Below are positions 1 through 9,193 of a DNA stretch of 38,215 nucleotides, one piece after another. The stretch is from an uncultured Eubacteriales bacterium (GTDB lineage: Bacteria > Bacillota > Clostridia > UBA1381 > UBA9506). Location: NCBI GenBank assembly GCA_949299615.1, contig CASGBM010000004.1, positions 1-38,215 on the forward strand, given 5' to 3'. How positions within the stretch are numbered: position 1 is the stretch's first letter; the number at the start of each line of letters is the position of its first letter. A program made the position numbers and the translations under genes. Under the pieces are notes generated by a model that saw only the letters and a list, made by a program, of their open reading frames with translations, ran no database searches and had not been told where the DNA came from.

Positions 1-92
1 AACCTAAAAATAGCATTTTAATGCTGTTTTTAGGTGTGAAATTGTAAATTTCACACAAATGGTTTCGCAAAACCATTTGTTCAGTAGACATT
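1..92 (+). repeat. Terminal triple-hairpin repeat, left copy
   Basis: The first 92 bases are an exact reverse complement of 38117-38208; pairing continues to base 97 with one mismatch. The repeat contains three successive perfect or near-perfect hairpins: stem 3-17/20-34 (15 pairs, one T-G), stem 34-43/47-56 (10 pairs) and stem 55-65/70-80 (11 pairs, CGCA loop), followed by a unique tail TTCAGTAGACATT. No ORF lies in it. It resembles a dispersed REP/MITE-like element. It may mark a contig break at a multi-copy repeat, which is inference. Confidence 0.9.
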
Positions 93-135
93 ATTTACAA
101 TAGGATTTGGAAAAATTCAGGAAAGCAAACCGATT

Positions 136-164
136 TTGGGTTGTATAATTTTGACGGGTATGAT
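136..164 (+). promoter_or_regulatory. Putative promoter of the U32-dut-maf run
   Basis: TTGGGT at 136-141 and TATGAT at 159-164 are separated by 17 bases, placing a start near 171 and the first gene about 35 bases downstream. An alternative -10 (TATAAT, 144-149) has no matching -35 at a good distance. This is inferred from consensus only. Confidence 0.35.
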
Positions 165-205
165 ATGATTTGATAGAGAATAAAACAGAAAGGGCGGAAA
201 AGCGG

Positions 206-2257
206 ATGGAACTGTTGTCTCCTGCCGGAAGTTATGATTCGTTGGTCATGGCGGTGCAAAACGGAGCAGATGCGGTATACGCTGGCGGAAATATGTTCAG
301 CGCACGGCGAAGCGCGGTAAATTTTGATATGGCAGAGCTTCGGCAGGCGGTGGACTACTGCCATCTGCGCGGTGTGAAATTGTATCTTGCCGTCAATACC
401 TTAATAAAAGAATTTGAGCTTGCAGATCTGTGCCGGTATCTGGAAACCGTTTACCGGCTGGGAATTGACGCGGTGATCGTGCAGGACATGGGCGTTTTGC
501 GGCTGGTGCGAAAATATCTGCCGGATTTGCCGGTAAACGGCAGTACGCAGATGACAGTATGCAGTAGCGCGGGCGTAAGAGAATTGGAACGGCTTGGCGT
601 TCGGCGTGTGGTGCTTGCGCGCGAGCTTTCGGCAAAAGAAATTGCCGCCATTCGTAGGGAGACAAAAGCAGAACTGGAGATTTTTGTACATGGCGCACTG
701 TGTATGAGCTATTCCGGGCAATGCCTGATGAGCAGTATGATCGGCGGCAGAAGCGGAAACCGCGGCGCTTGTGCTCAGCCGTGCCGCCTTTCGTATACGC
801 TTTTGGAAAACGGGCGTCAAATTGGCAAAACTTTGCCGCTGCTGAGCCCGAAGGATTTGTGCTTGGCGGAGCGCATGGCAGAGGTAAAAGCCAGCGATGC
901 AGATTCGCTGAAAATTGAAGGCAGGATGAAAAGCCCGGAATATGTGGGGATGGTGACAAGGGTATACCGCATGGCGCTGGACGGAAATCTCAATCATCAG
1001 GACGTAGAGGAGATGCTCCGGTTTTTCTCGCGCGGCGGTTCGTCAACCGGCTATTTTGACGGAAAGAAATTCCGGGCGATGATGGATTATGACGGCGGCG
1101 CGAAAATTTCTGCGGACCGCACGATGGAAAAGGAAATCCACAGCACTGTGCGCGGCGAGATACGAAAGCGCCCTGTTTCGATGGAGTTTTTTGCAGAGGC
1201 TGGCAAACCGGTTCGGCTTTCTGTACGCTGCGGTGATTGTGCGGCAGAAATAGCGGGCGAAACGGCAGAGCTTGCGCGAAACCGGCCGGCAGAAGAAGAA
1301 CGGGTGCGCGCACAGCTTGCAAAACTGGGAGAAACGCCGTTTCGTTTGGAAAAAGCGCACATCTTTGTAGACGGGCGCGCCGCAGTCAGTATATCTGAGA
1401 TAAACGCGCTTCGCCGGCAGGCGGCAGAGAAGCTGGAGAGGGATTTCAGCGAATCGTTTCGGAGAGAAGAACGAAAGGTAAACCTGCCGGACTTGCAGCC
1501 GTTAAAACCAGAAAAGCGAAAGACTGTATTATGCGCGCAGGTTTGGAATCAGGAGCAATACCGCGCGGTGAAAACCATGGGGATCGACGAAATTTATGTC
1601 CCCTACGATTTATTTCGCACAGGAGAATATCCGGATAGCGTCTGTGTTCTGCCGGAGCTTCCCAGACAGGGAGAAAAGCTGGATTTATCAAAAGCAGAGC
1701 TCGTGATGGTGAATCATCTCGGGCAGTTTGAGCAGGCAAGGGGAAAGGAAATTTTGGGCGGTCATCGGCTGAATGTATTGAACCGGGAGGCGGCAGAGCA
1801 ATATGCTGATCTTGGCGTCCGGAGCCTTACGGTTTCGCCGGAGCTGAACGCAAAAGAGATCCGTCAGCTTGCCGCTTCTTGCAGTCTTCCTTTGGAGATC
1901 ATCGGCTACGGGCGGATTCCGCTGATGACGATGGAAAACTGCGTCATTAAAAGTGCGTACCGCTGTGCGTGCAAAGAAAAAAGTTTTTCGCTTCGTGACC
2001 GCAAAGACGCGGAGTTTCCGATCCTCACGCAGGATTGCCGCAACATTTTGCTCAATTCCTGCCCGATTTATATGGCAGATCGGATGGCGGACATAAAAAA
2101 TTTACAAATTGACCGCGTAAGATTGCTTTTTACGGTTGAAAATCCTGAGATGTGTTGTATAATAATAAAGGAGTATCAAAAAGCGCTCGCGGGAGAGGAA
2201 ATTTCTCCGCCGCAGTTTGAATACACGCACGGACACTTTTACAGGGGGGTATTGTGA
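206..2257 (+). CDS. U32 family peptidase-like protein (RNA hydroxylation type)
   Basis: This 683-residue protein belongs to the U32 'collagenase-like' family. Members such as E. coli RlhA and TrhP are now known to take part in hydroxylation of rRNA or tRNA rather than clear proteolysis. The U32 signature is visible at about residues 158-176 (E-I-F-V-H-G-A-L-C...G-Q-C-L-M-S). Further cysteines of the family follow (GACAQPC), and a conserved block [11 protein letters not shown] lies near residues 569-579. The middle section matches the extra domain of the long U32 subgroup. I chose the ATG at 206 because it directly precedes the family N-terminus MELLSPAG and has AAAGGG upstream; an in-frame TTG at 170 is less likely. 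Its stop overlaps the dut start. The exact RNA target cannot be told from the sequence. Confidence 0.9.
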   Translation: MELLSPAGSYDSLVMAVQNGADAVYAGGNMFSARRSAVNFDMAELRQAVDYCHLRGVKLYLAVNTLIKEFELADLCRYLETVYRLGIDAVIVQDMGVLRLVRKYLPDLPVNGSTQMTVCSSAGVRELERLGVRRVVLARELSAKEIAAIRRETKAELEIFVHGALCMSYSGQCLMSSMIGGRSGNRGACAQPCRLSYTLLENGRQIGKTLPLLSPKDLCLAERMAEVKASDADSLKIEGRMKSPEYVGMVTRVYRMALDGNLNHQDVEEMLRFFSRGGSSTGYFDGKKFRAMMDYDGGAKISADRTMEKEIHSTVRGEIRKRPVSMEFFAEAGKPVRLSVRCGDCAAEIAGETAELARNRPAEEERVRAQLAKLGETPFRLEKAHIFVDGRAAVSISEINALRRQAAEKLERDFSESFRREERKVNLPDLQPLKPEKRKTVLCAQVWNQEQYRAVKTMGIDEIYVPYDLFRTGEYPDSVCVLPELPRQGEKLDLSKAELVMVNHLGQFEQARGKEILGGHRLNVLNREAAEQYADLGVRSLTVSPELNAKEIRQLAASCSLPLEIIGYGRIPLMTMENCVIKSAYRCACKEKSFSLRDRKDAEFPILTQDCRNILLNSCPIYMADRMADIKNLQIDRVRLLFTVENPEMCCIIIKEYQKALAGEEISPPQFEYTHGHFYRGVL

Positions 2258-2712
2258 TGGAAATCCGGGTAGAAATCCAATATGTGAATGATCGGGCAAA
2301 AAAACCGTTTTACGCAACGCCGGGTTCTGCAGGCATGGATTTGTCAGCGGCAGTAGAAACACCGGTTGTGCTGAAAAAAGGAGAGCTTGCCTTAATTCCT
2401 ACCGGGATTGCCATCGGACTTCCCGATGAAACCTGCGTGGCGTACATTTATGCGCGCAGCGGTTTGGGAATTAAGCACGGAATTTGTTTATCGAACGGCG
2501 TCGGCGTGATCGACAGCGATTACCGCGGTGAAATCAAGGTAGGGCTGGTAAATTTAGGACCTGCGGATTATGTGATTGAGCCGGGCGAACGGATTGCACA
2601 AATGGTGTTTGCACCGGTTTTGCGCGCAAATCTCACAGCTGTGGAGTCGCTGGAGGAAACCGGCCGCGGTTCGGGCGGCTTTGGCTCGACAGGAAGGGGC
2701 GGCCGTGACTAA
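2257..2712 (+). CDS. dut: dUTP diphosphatase
   Basis: This is a trimeric-type dUTPase of 151 residues, which hydrolyses dUTP to dUMP and pyrophosphate, keeps uracil out of DNA and supplies dUMP for thymidylate synthesis. The conserved motifs appear in order: AGMDLSA near residue 25, RSGLG near 67, [11 protein letters not shown] near 83 and the glycine-rich C-terminal arm [11 protein letters not shown] that closes over the substrate. The ATG at 2257 shares one base with the preceding TGA and follows a run of six G. A GTG one codon upstream is an alternative start. Tight packing with both neighbours implies one transcript and coupled translation. Confidence 0.96.
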   Translation: MEIRVEIQYVNDRAKKPFYATPGSAGMDLSAAVETPVVLKKGELALIPTGIAIGLPDETCVAYIYARSGLGIKHGICLSNGVGVIDSDYRGEIKVGLVNLGPADYVIEPGERIAQMVFAPVLRANLTAVESLEETGRGSGGFGSTGRGGRD

Positions 2713-3073
2713 AATTGATAAACTGATTTTCGCTGTGCTGATTTTTACCTCTGTGCTGTCTATTCTTTTTACGAATTTAATTTTTGCCGGGCAAACGCCG
2801 CAAACAGCGGTGATTGAGGTGGACGGGAAAGAATATGGACGGTATTCGCTTTATGAAAAAAATGGAAAAACACTTGATGTTCAGACGCAGTTCGGCTATA
2901 ATAAAGTAGAAATAGCCGACGGGAAAGTGCGTGTGGCAGATGCAGACTGCCCGGATCGGCTGGATGTGAAATCCGGCTGGATTTCTTCTGCCGGTGAAAT
3001 GCTGGTTTGCCTGCCGAACCGCTTTGTCGTTCGAATCGAAGGAGATAAGGAAGTGGATGGCGTTGCGTACTAA
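2705..3073 (+). CDS. NusG domain II-containing membrane-anchored protein
   Basis: This is a 122-residue protein with an N-terminal hydrophobic segment (about residues 8-28), so it is probably anchored with the rest outside the membrane. The outer part resembles the NusG domain II family (PF07009), with VIEVDGKEY, a central 'cpdr/C..G.I...G..lVCLPN' region and a basic end. The start is GTG at 2705 behind AGGAAGGGG, overlapping dut by 8 bases. Its end overlaps the next gene by 17 bases. In Firmicutes this family is commonly paired with a Gx transporter gene, as here. The molecular role is not established; a link to flavin or quinone/isoprenoid-related membrane systems is inference. Confidence 0.8.
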   Translation: MTKIDKLIFAVLIFTSVLSILFTNLIFAGQTPQTAVIEVDGKEYGRYSLYEKNGKTLDVQTQFGYNKVEIADGKVRVADADCPDRLDVKSGWISSAGEMLVCLPNRFVVRIEGDKEVDGVAY

Positions 3074-3575
3074 GCTGACCGGCACCAAGAAAATTACCGT
3101 TCTCGGTTTGATGCTCGCCGCAGGAATTGTGCTGAATCTGGCAGAAAACACGATACCGGTGTTTACGGTTCTTCCGGGAGGAAAGCTGGGCTTAGCAAAT
3201 GTGGTGACGATGGCTGCGATGGTCTGGTTCGGACCGTGGACGGCGCTTTTGTTGGGAATTGTGCGTTCTGCCCTGACGGGAATGTTGTCGGGTATGGTGA
3301 CCATGGTTTTTTACGGCGGTGCCGGAACGCTTTTAAGCGTGGCGGCAATGTATGTTTTCAGCAGGATATTTCAAAACAAAATCAGCATGGTAGGACTTAG
3401 CATGCTGGGTGCGTTTTTTTTCAATATTGGACAGATTGCCGTGGCGGCGGCAGTCGTACACAACTTGCAGTTATTTCGCTATCTTCCGGTTTTGACACTG
3501 GTTTCAACGGCCTGCGGGCTGTTTACGGGACTGATTGCCGGGAAGATTGCGAAAAGACAAATGACGGAGGAGTAA
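3057..3575 (+). CDS. Gx transporter family protein (HepS-I-like)
   Basis: This is a 172-residue integral membrane protein with about five hydrophobic segments. It has the family pattern LPGGKLGLANVVTM, GIVRSALTGMLSG and a C-terminal TGLIAGKIAKR tail. The family (PF07456) was first annotated as heptaprenyl diphosphate synthase component I, but it looks like an ECF-type S-component or small transporter, and substrate predictions are uncertain. The ATG at 3057 follows AAGGAG and AAGGAAG, and the gene overlaps the NusG-II gene by 17 bases. The two are probably translationally coupled. Confidence 0.82.
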   Translation: MALRTKLTGTKKITVLGLMLAAGIVLNLAENTIPVFTVLPGGKLGLANVVTMAAMVWFGPWTALLLGIVRSALTGMLSGMVTMVFYGGAGTLLSVAAMYVFSRIFQNKISMVGLSMLGAFFFNIGQIAVAAAVVHNLQLFRYLPVLTLVSTACGLFTGLIAGKIAKRQMTEE

Positions 3576-3576
3576 A

Positions 3577-3846
3577 ATGGCAGTAGCAAGAAGAAGAGGC
3601 TGGGTTTATACGGTCGCTTTGATCGGCGGTCTGCTGATTGGGAGCCTGATCGGCAAGCTTTGCGAAGGGAGCCAGTATTTATGGTGGCTGGGATACAGTA
3701 TTGATTTTGGGTTTCATTTGCCGGAAAATGTGACGCTGGACATTTATATTATGCGGCTTACGTTTTCATTCGGCGTGTGGTTTCAGTTTAACGTAGCCAG
3801 CGTGCTGGGAATGTTAGCTTCGTTTCTGATCTTTCGAAAGTGGTAG
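3577..3846 (+). CDS. DUF4321 small membrane protein
   Basis: This is an 89-residue protein with two hydrophobic segments (about residues 11-27 and 66-86) around a polar middle containing the pattern 'YSIDFGFHLPENVTLDI'. This matches my recollection of the DUF4321 family of Clostridia, which is often encoded next to maf and mreB. The function is unknown. The start has GGAGGAG a few bases upstream, and the gene begins one base after the preceding stop. Its position before Maf and the Mre genes suggests an envelope or division link, which is inference only. Confidence 0.8.
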   Translation: MAVARRRGWVYTVALIGGLLIGSLIGKLCEGSQYLWWLGYSIDFGFHLPENVTLDIYIMRLTFSFGVWFQFNVASVLGMLASFLIFRKW

Positions 3847-3854
3847 GTGAGTTT

Positions 3855-4451
3855 ATGATACGATTTGTGTTGGCGTCGGGCTCGCCGCGCCGCAAAGAAA
3901 TTTTAGAAAGTTTAAGGCTTTCGTTTCAGATTGAAAAATCCGATGCGGAGGAAACCATTGAGGTGGCAATGCCGCCTGAGCTTACGGTAGAACAGCTTTC
4001 TCTGAGAAAAGCGGCTGATGTGGCAGCCCGGCAGACAGAAGATGCGCTTGTGATTGGAGCGGATACCTTAGTGGTGTTAGACGGGGAAATTTTGACAAAG
4101 CCAAAGGACCGCCAGGACGCAGTCCGTATGCTTTCGGCTCTTTCCGGCAGAATGCACCGTGTTTTGACCGGCCTCAGCGTGATTCGCACAAGCGACGGCA
4201 AGGGCGTTTCGGTGTATGAAGAAACAGAGGTTTATTTCCGAACGCTGTCGCAGGAACAAATTCTGCGTTATATCGAGACCGGAGAGCCAATGGATAAAGC
4301 GGGCGGCTATGGGATCCAGGGCAAAGGCAGTCTTCTGGTGGAAAAAATAAACGGCGATTATTTCAATGTGGTTGGATTGCCGGCGTGCCGTTTGGCGAAA
4401 CTTTTGGCAGAAGAATTTGATTGTGATCTTTTTGATTCTTCCTCGATATAA
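3855..4451 (+). CDS. maf: Maf family nucleoside triphosphate pyrophosphatase
   Basis: This is a 198-residue Maf/Ham1-fold protein. Maf enzymes hydrolyse dTTP, UTP or modified pyrimidine nucleotides to monophosphates, and overproduction in Bacillus subtilis blocks septum formation. The N-terminal signature LASGSPRRKEIL is at residues 5-16, GADTLVVLDGEILTKPKD near residues 69-86 and KAGGYGIQGKGSLLVEKING near the C-terminus. I chose ATG 3855, directly before IRFVLASGSPR, with TAGGTGAG upstream; the longer GTG start at 3840 would overlap DUF4321 and has no better site. The gene lies immediately upstream of mreB, the standard arrangement in Firmicutes. Confidence 0.93.
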   Translation: MIRFVLASGSPRRKEILESLRLSFQIEKSDAEETIEVAMPPELTVEQLSLRKAADVAARQTEDALVIGADTLVVLDGEILTKPKDRQDAVRMLSALSGRMHRVLTGLSVIRTSDGKGVSVYEETEVYFRTLSQEQILRYIETGEPMDKAGGYGIQGKGSLLVEKINGDYFNVVGLPACRLAKLLAEEFDCDLFDSSSI

Positions 4452-4543
4452 CAAGCGGCGGTTCTGATTTGAGTAAGCGAGCAGGGGATATTTCCCACTG
4501 TGATATAAAAGAGAAACGGTGTATGGAAGTTGTGTTGCAATTT
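4446..4543 (+). repeat. AAACGGTGT-hairpin repeat, copy 1
   Basis: Starting at the maf stop (ATATAAC), this stretch ends with AAACGGTGT (4514-4522) and a small hairpin AAGTTG/CAATTT with one G-T pair (4527-4532/4538-4543). The same 5' ATATAAC and 3' AAACGGTGT-plus-hairpin layout recurs at 19497-19560 and 35617-35743 in the same orientation, with different middle parts. It overlaps the region where the mreB promoter should be. Confidence 0.45.
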
Positions 4544-4559
4544 CATCCGTTGGTATAAT
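4530..4559 (+). promoter_or_regulatory. Putative mreB promoter
   Basis: A perfect TATAAT at 4554-4559 is preceded by TG one base upstream (extended -10) and by TTGTGT at 4530-4535 with an 18-base spacer. Transcription would start near 4566, leaving a very short leader with GGAGG at 4568-4572. Confidence 0.45.
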
Positions 4560-4583
4560 TTAATGTTGGAGGTATATTAGGAA

Positions 4584-5594
4584 ATGGGCAGCAGGGATAT
4601 TGGTATTGATTTGGGAACAGCAAATACGCTGGTATATATGAAAGGCAAAGGCATTATTTTGCGTGAGCCTTCGGTAGTAGCGGTGAATAAAACAACAGGG
4701 CAGGTGCTAAAGGTAGGCAATGAGGCAAAAGAAATGATCGGGCGTACGCCGGGGAACGTGGTGGCAATCCGTCCGCTCAAAGACGGCGTCATTGCGGATT
4801 TTGACGGGACGCAGGCGATGCTCAAGTATTTTATTAAAAAGGCGTATTCCGGCGGCTTTTTTAAACCGCATGTGGTGGTGTGTATTCCATATGGCGTGAC
4901 AGAAGTAGAACGCCGCGCAGTAGAAGAAGCGGTGGTGCAGGCGGGCGGAAGGCACGCATTTTTGATTGAAGAGCCCATGGCGGCAGCGATTGGCGCGGGT
5001 CTCCCGGTCAGCGAGCCAACGGGCAGCATGGTGGTTGATATTGGCGGCGGAACCAGCGAGGTTGCCGTCATTTCCTACGGCGGGATTGTAACCAGCCAGT
5101 CTCTTAGAATTGCGGGGGATGAGCTGGATTTAGATATTGTGAACTTTATTAAAAGAGAATATAACCTGATGATCGGCGAGCGCACGGCTGAAGAGGTGAA
5201 GTTCCAGATCGGTTCTGCGTATGAATATGAGTATGAAGAAGAAATGGAGGTCAAAGGGCGCGATTTGATTTCCGGCTTGCCGAGAACCATTTCTTTGACC
5301 AGCAAAGAGATCCGCGCGGCTATGTCAGAATCTATTTTTGCCATTGTGGATGCAATTAAGCAGACCTTAGAGAAAACGCCGCCGGAGCTTGCTGCGGATG
5401 TGATGAACCGCGGAATAACGTTAACGGGCGGCGGAGCATTGATCCGCGGGTTAGACATATTAGTATCCGAAGAGACGGGGATTCCTGTTACGGTTGCGGA
5501 AAATGCGCTTGACTGCGTGGCAGTTGGAACCGGAATGGCAATTGCTACTTTAGATAAAGCAAACCTAGAGCCGAAAAATAAGGCTTGGCTGTAA
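4584..5594 (+). CDS. mreB: Rod shape-determining protein MreB
   Basis: This is an actin-like ATPase of 336 residues that polymerises under the membrane and directs elongation-type peptidoglycan synthesis. The phosphate-1 motif [12 protein letters not shown] is at residues 7-18, the phosphate-2 motif [13 protein letters not shown] near residue 152 and the adenosine motif [11 protein letters not shown] near residue 282. The length is normal for the family. The start ATG has GGAGG 11 bases upstream. It heads the mreBCD-PBP2-min block, with mreC beginning about 50 bases downstream. Confidence 0.97.
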   Translation: MGSRDIGIDLGTANTLVYMKGKGIILREPSVVAVNKTTGQVLKVGNEAKEMIGRTPGNVVAIRPLKDGVIADFDGTQAMLKYFIKKAYSGGFFKPHVVVCIPYGVTEVERRAVEEAVVQAGGRHAFLIEEPMAAAIGAGLPVSEPTGSMVVDIGGGTSEVAVISYGGIVTSQSLRIAGDELDLDIVNFIKREYNLMIGERTAEEVKFQIGSAYEYEYEEEMEVKGRDLISGLPRTISLTSKEIRAAMSESIFAIVDAIKQTLEKTPPELAADVMNRGITLTGGGALIRGLDILVSEETGIPVTVAENALDCVAVGTGMAIATLDKANLEPKNKAWL

Positions 5595-5645
5595 AACAGA
5601 CAGAGGGAAAGGATGTGATCCGCGACGGAAAGTAAGAAAAAAACA

Positions 5646-6473
5646 ATGTTGATTATAATTTTAATCATAACGGTTATTATTTTCATCTTGATGGGCATCT
5701 CGTTTGCATTGGTCAGCAATAATGCTACGATTTCCGGCACAAACGTTGCGGAGGCAGTCGTATCCCCGGTGCAAAAGTTTTTTTCGTCCATAGGCAGCAG
5801 TGTTGGTGGGTTTTTTGAATTTGTCGGCGATATGCGCGGCTATAAGGAAGAAAACCTGCAGCTGAAAGACGAAGTGGAGAAACAGGCGCAGCAAATCAGG
5901 GAACTCGAGTCATACAAACAGGAAAACCAGAGGCTGCGTTCTTTGCTTGAACTTAAGGACAACAACGCGGACAAAGACATGGTGGGCTGTGAAATTATTG
6001 CCAAAGACCCGGGGAATTGGTTTGACGTATTTACCATTGACAAAGGGAAAAATTACAACATAAAAAAAGATGATGTTGTTGTGACAAATAACGGCTTGGT
6101 TGGACGGATTACCGAAGTTGGTAGCAACTGGGCAAAAGTTGTGGCAATTATTGATACTGACAGTTCTGTTGGTGCGCAGGTGACCCGTACACAGGATATT
6201 GCCATTGTAGACGGTGATATGTCGCTTGCAGACAGCGGCCGCTGCAAGCTGAGCTCCGTCACAAACGGCACCAGTCTGGTGGTCGGCGATGAAGTGGAGA
6301 CTTCGGGACTGGGAGGTATTTACCCGAAAGGAATTTTGATTGGAACGGTGAGCGAAATTAAAAGCGATGCAACAGGGTATACACAGTATGCGATTATTGA
6401 TACGGCAGTAGATTTTGAGAGGATTCGGGAAGTTTTGGTTATTCGGATGGCAGATGAGGAGCCAGAAGAATAA
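5646..6473 (+). CDS. mreC: Rod shape-determining protein MreC
   Basis: This is a 275-residue bitopic membrane protein. A hydrophobic segment covers about residues 2-22, a coiled coil follows (residues about 62-105, rich in Glu/Gln/Leu heptads), and then comes the beta-domain with GLVGRITEVG and the C-terminal repeat that binds PBP2 and MreD. MreC links MreB inside the cell to the elongasome outside. The start is uncertain. The first in-frame ATG (5646) lacks a good ribosome site; a strong GGGAAAGGATG lies at 5604-5614 but faces only an out-of-frame GTG (5615). An ACG at 5625 would be in frame and at usable distance. Confidence 0.94.
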   Translation: MLIIILIITVIIFILMGISFALVSNNATISGTNVAEAVVSPVQKFFSSIGSSVGGFFEFVGDMRGYKEENLQLKDEVEKQAQQIRELESYKQENQRLRSLLELKDNNADKDMVGCEIIAKDPGNWFDVFTIDKGKNYNIKKDDVVVTNNGLVGRITEVGSNWAKVVAIIDTDSSVGAQVTRTQDIAIVDGDMSLADSGRCKLSSVTNGTSLVVGDEVETSGLGGIYPKGILIGTVSEIKSDATGYTQYAIIDTAVDFERIREVLVIRMADEEPEE

Positions 6474-6501
6474 AGGGATCCTGTCGGAGAGGAGGCGGAA
6501 G

Positions 6502-7023
6502 ATGCAGACGCAAAATATGATACGGTATGCGCTTTTGGTTGTTTTTGTTTTTTTGCTGACCGTGCTCCAGACAACCATCCTGCGGGCGGTGGAAATTTTT
6601 GGCGTCATCCCGAATCTGCTTTTTTCCGCCGTGGTTTGCTACAGCTTAACCAAAGGCGACTGGAAAGCGCTCGTCTTTGGGATTGTCTGCGGAATGATTT
6701 TGGACTTTTTCGGGGGCCGTGCGGTTGGAATGAATACCCTGCTGTGCATGTATACAGCATTGGTTTGCATTTTGCTGCATGGAGGATTGTTTAACAACAA
6801 TGCATTTGTCGCTATGATATTTGTATTTCTCTTATCCATTGCATATGAATTTTTTATTTATTTTTTCAGCTTGCTGATCTGGGGGCAGACTGATATTTTG
6901 TATGCATTACTTTTTAAGATTTTGCCCGGCTCTGTTTATACGGCGCTTGTCACGCTGTTTATATATCCGTTTGCACGCGCGCTTGCAAACCAATGGGTAC
7001 CGCGCCGGCACTCGCGGCGCTGA
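6502..7023 (+). CDS. mreD: Rod shape-determining protein MreD
   Basis: This is a 173-residue integral membrane protein with about five hydrophobic helices, as expected for MreD, which has an S-component-like fold. It partners MreC and modulates PBP2 and RodA in the elongasome. The N-terminal helix starts near residue 6 (MIRYALLVVFVFLLTVLQ), and the segment DFFGGRAVGMNTL matches the usual MreD loop. ATG 6502 follows GAGAGGAGG. An upstream ATG in the same frame would overlap mreC by some 60 bases and is not needed. The sequence is weakly conserved, so the call leans on position between mreC and PBP2 as well as topology. Confidence 0.9.
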   Translation: MQTQNMIRYALLVVFVFLLTVLQTTILRAVEIFGVIPNLLFSAVVCYSLTKGDWKALVFGIVCGMILDFFGGRAVGMNTLLCMYTALVCILLHGGLFNNNAFVAMIFVFLLSIAYEFFIYFFSLLIWGQTDILYALLFKILPGSVYTALVTLFIYPFARALANQWVPRRHSRR

Positions 7024-7104
7024 TGCCAGATGTTGTCGGTATAAAAAAGCGTAAGCCGCGGTTTGGGGGAGCGTTTTAGAAATAAACAATAAGGTGTGAA
7101 TTTT

Positions 7105-9165
7105 TTGCAAAAGAAAGGATTGCGAAATCGGTACAACATTTTATACATCCTTTTGGCGCTTTTGACGGTGCTTGTCATACAGCGTCTGTTTGTGCTACAA
7201 ATTTCTGACGGGGAAAATTACCGAGAAATATCCGATAGCCGCCTGGCGAGAAATATTCCGGTAAAAGCGCCGCGGGGGGAAATTTTAGACCGATATGGCA
7301 GAGCGCTCATCACCAATCGAATCGGTTATACAATAGCAATTGCTAAAATAGATGACGACACACAAAAACTAAATGATGTGGTGCTGAACCTTGCGTCTTT
7401 GTTTGACGCAAATGAATTGCCTTATGAAGATTCTTTGCCGATTTCCAAAAAGGAGCCGTATGCATTTGAGTTTTCGGCGGATACGCAGGAGCAGTGGCAG
7501 GAAAAAGAAACGGAATTTAAAAAAAGGTTTAAGTGCTCTGAGCAGGCCACGGTGCAGGAAGTTGTAGAAACGTTAAAAGAACGGTATGCGATAACGGACA
7601 CATATTCAGAAGAAGACGCAAGAAAAATTTTGGGAATCCGGTATGAAATGGAGCAGAGACAATTTTCCTCCAATAATCCATATGTGTTTGCAAAAGATGT
7701 CGATATTGGTCTGGTGACTCAGATAAAAGAGCAGAGGGACAATTATTCCTGTATCAGCGTATATCAAGAACCAATTCGGGAGTATACATGCGGGACCACT
7801 GCGGCGCACCTTTTGGGGCAGATCGGGATTATCAGCCAGACAGAGTATGAAAAACTGAAAGACCAAGGCTATGGCATGAATGATTATGTAGGGAAGCAAG
7901 GGGCAGAAAAGGCCTTTGAACAATATTTGAAGGGAACAGACGGGACAAACAGTATTGAGCGAAAAATTGAAGAAGGGAAGAGCGAAATTGTATATTCGCA
8001 GGACCCTGTTCCGGGCAATACGGTCATACTGACGATTGACCTTGACCTGCAAAAAGCGGCGGAAGAAGCACTGGAGAAGCATATTAAACGGATTGCATCT
8101 ACGTCAAAATACAATAATGGGAATGATGCGGATGCCGGTGCCGCGGTGGCAATCGATTTAAACAGCGGGGAAATCCTTGCGCTTGCCTCTTATCCGTCTT
8201 ATGATCCGGCAAGTTTTTATGAAAATTATAATGAAATTTTAAATTCGCCCGGAAACCCCATGTTAAACCGTGCAATCAGCGGGATTTATGAGCCGGGCTC
8301 CACTTTCAAGCTGGCTACATCTATTGCCGGACTGGAAGGGGGACATATTACGCCGACAGAAACCATAGTGACCAAAGGGCGCTATCATTATCTGGATCAT
8401 GACTTTGACTGCAATATCTATCGGTCATCCGGCGGCAATCACGGAACCATTAACATCTCTCAGGCGCTGCGCGATTCGTGTAACTATTTTTTCTATGAAG
8501 TAGGCAGACGGACCGGAATAGAGGAGATAGATTATTATGCTCAGATGCTCGGCTTGGGCGAATACACAGGAATCGAATTAAGCGAAGAGGTAAAAGGGCA
8601 GCTTGCCGGACCTGAGGAGCGGGAAGCTTCGGGAAGGCAATGGTATCCCGGCGATGTTCTGCAGGCGGCAATCGGTCAGTCGGACAATTTGTTTACCCCG
8701 CTGCAAATAGCCAATTATGTTGCTACGGTGGCAAATGGCGGAACCAATTATAAAGCGCATTTATTAAAAGCGGTAAAGTCAAATACGGAACAGAAAATAA
8801 TAGAAGAAGTTCAACCGGAGGTTCGGAATAAAATAGAAATTCAGCCGCAAAATCTGGAAGCTATTTTAAAAGGAATGGGAATGGTTACGGCAACCGGAGG
8901 AACGGCCAGCAGTGTATTTGCTGATTTTCCGGTAAAAACCGGTGGAAAAACAGGATCCGCCCAGGTCAGCAACGGCAGTGCAAATGGAATCTACGTAGGT
9001 TTTGCACCGTTTGATGATCCGCAGATTGCGGTAGCTGTTGTCGTGGAACACGGGGCGTCCGGTTCAGGCGTATCTCCCATTGCCAGAGATATTTTCGAGC
9101 AATATTTCTACGGGAAAGGGGAAGTTTCCGGAATTCATACACCGAAAAATGAACTGCTGCCATAA
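7105..9165 (+). CDS. mrdA: Penicillin-binding protein 2 (elongation transpeptidase)
   Basis: This is a class B PBP of 686 residues that cross-links new peptidoglycan during side-wall growth. It has an N-terminal membrane anchor (about residues 9-27), the PBP-dimer domain starting at RNIPVKAPRGEILDRYGR, and a transpeptidase domain with the three active-site motifs: S399-TFK402, S458-C-N460 and K615-T-G617. I chose TTG 7105 because AAGGTG (7091-7096) lies 8 bases upstream; GTG 7096 is the alternative but would overlap that site. A gap of about 80 bases separates it from mreD. It probably works with MreB, MreC and MreD and with a RodA glycosyltransferase encoded elsewhere. Confidence 0.95.
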   Translation: MQKKGLRNRYNILYILLALLTVLVIQRLFVLQISDGENYREISDSRLARNIPVKAPRGEILDRYGRALITNRIGYTIAIAKIDDDTQKLNDVVLNLASLFDANELPYEDSLPISKKEPYAFEFSADTQEQWQEKETEFKKRFKCSEQATVQEVVETLKERYAITDTYSEEDARKILGIRYEMEQRQFSSNNPYVFAKDVDIGLVTQIKEQRDNYSCISVYQEPIREYTCGTTAAHLLGQIGIISQTEYEKLKDQGYGMNDYVGKQGAEKAFEQYLKGTDGTNSIERKIEEGKSEIVYSQDPVPGNTVILTIDLDLQKAAEEALEKHIKRIASTSKYNNGNDADAGAAVAIDLNSGEILALASYPSYDPASFYENYNEILNSPGNPMLNRAISGIYEPGSTFKLATSIAGLEGGHITPTETIVTKGRYHYLDHDFDCNIYRSSGGNHGTINISQALRDSCNYFFYEVGRRTGIEEIDYYAQMLGLGEYTGIELSEEVKGQLAGPEEREASGRQWYPGDVLQAAIGQSDNLFTPLQIANYVATVANGGTNYKAHLLKAVKSNTEQKIIEEVQPEVRNKIEIQPQNLEAILKGMGMVTATGGTASSVFADFPVKTGGKTGSAQVSNGSANGIYVGFAPFDDPQIAVAVVVEHGASGSGVSPIARDIFEQYFYGKGEVSGIHTPKNELLP

Positions 9166-9193
9166 AGGAAACGGCAGAAAGGAAGGAAAAAGA

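Noticed and set aside
170-205. TTG start at 170 for the U32 gene
   Set aside because: It has no ribosome site and adds 12 residues before the family N-terminus; ATG 206 fits better.
393-959. Antisense ORFs under the U32, pheT, aroA and copA genes
   Set aside because: They are shadows of well-supported genes: no ribosome sites, no family motifs and Arg/Ser/Pro-rich composition typical of antisense frames.
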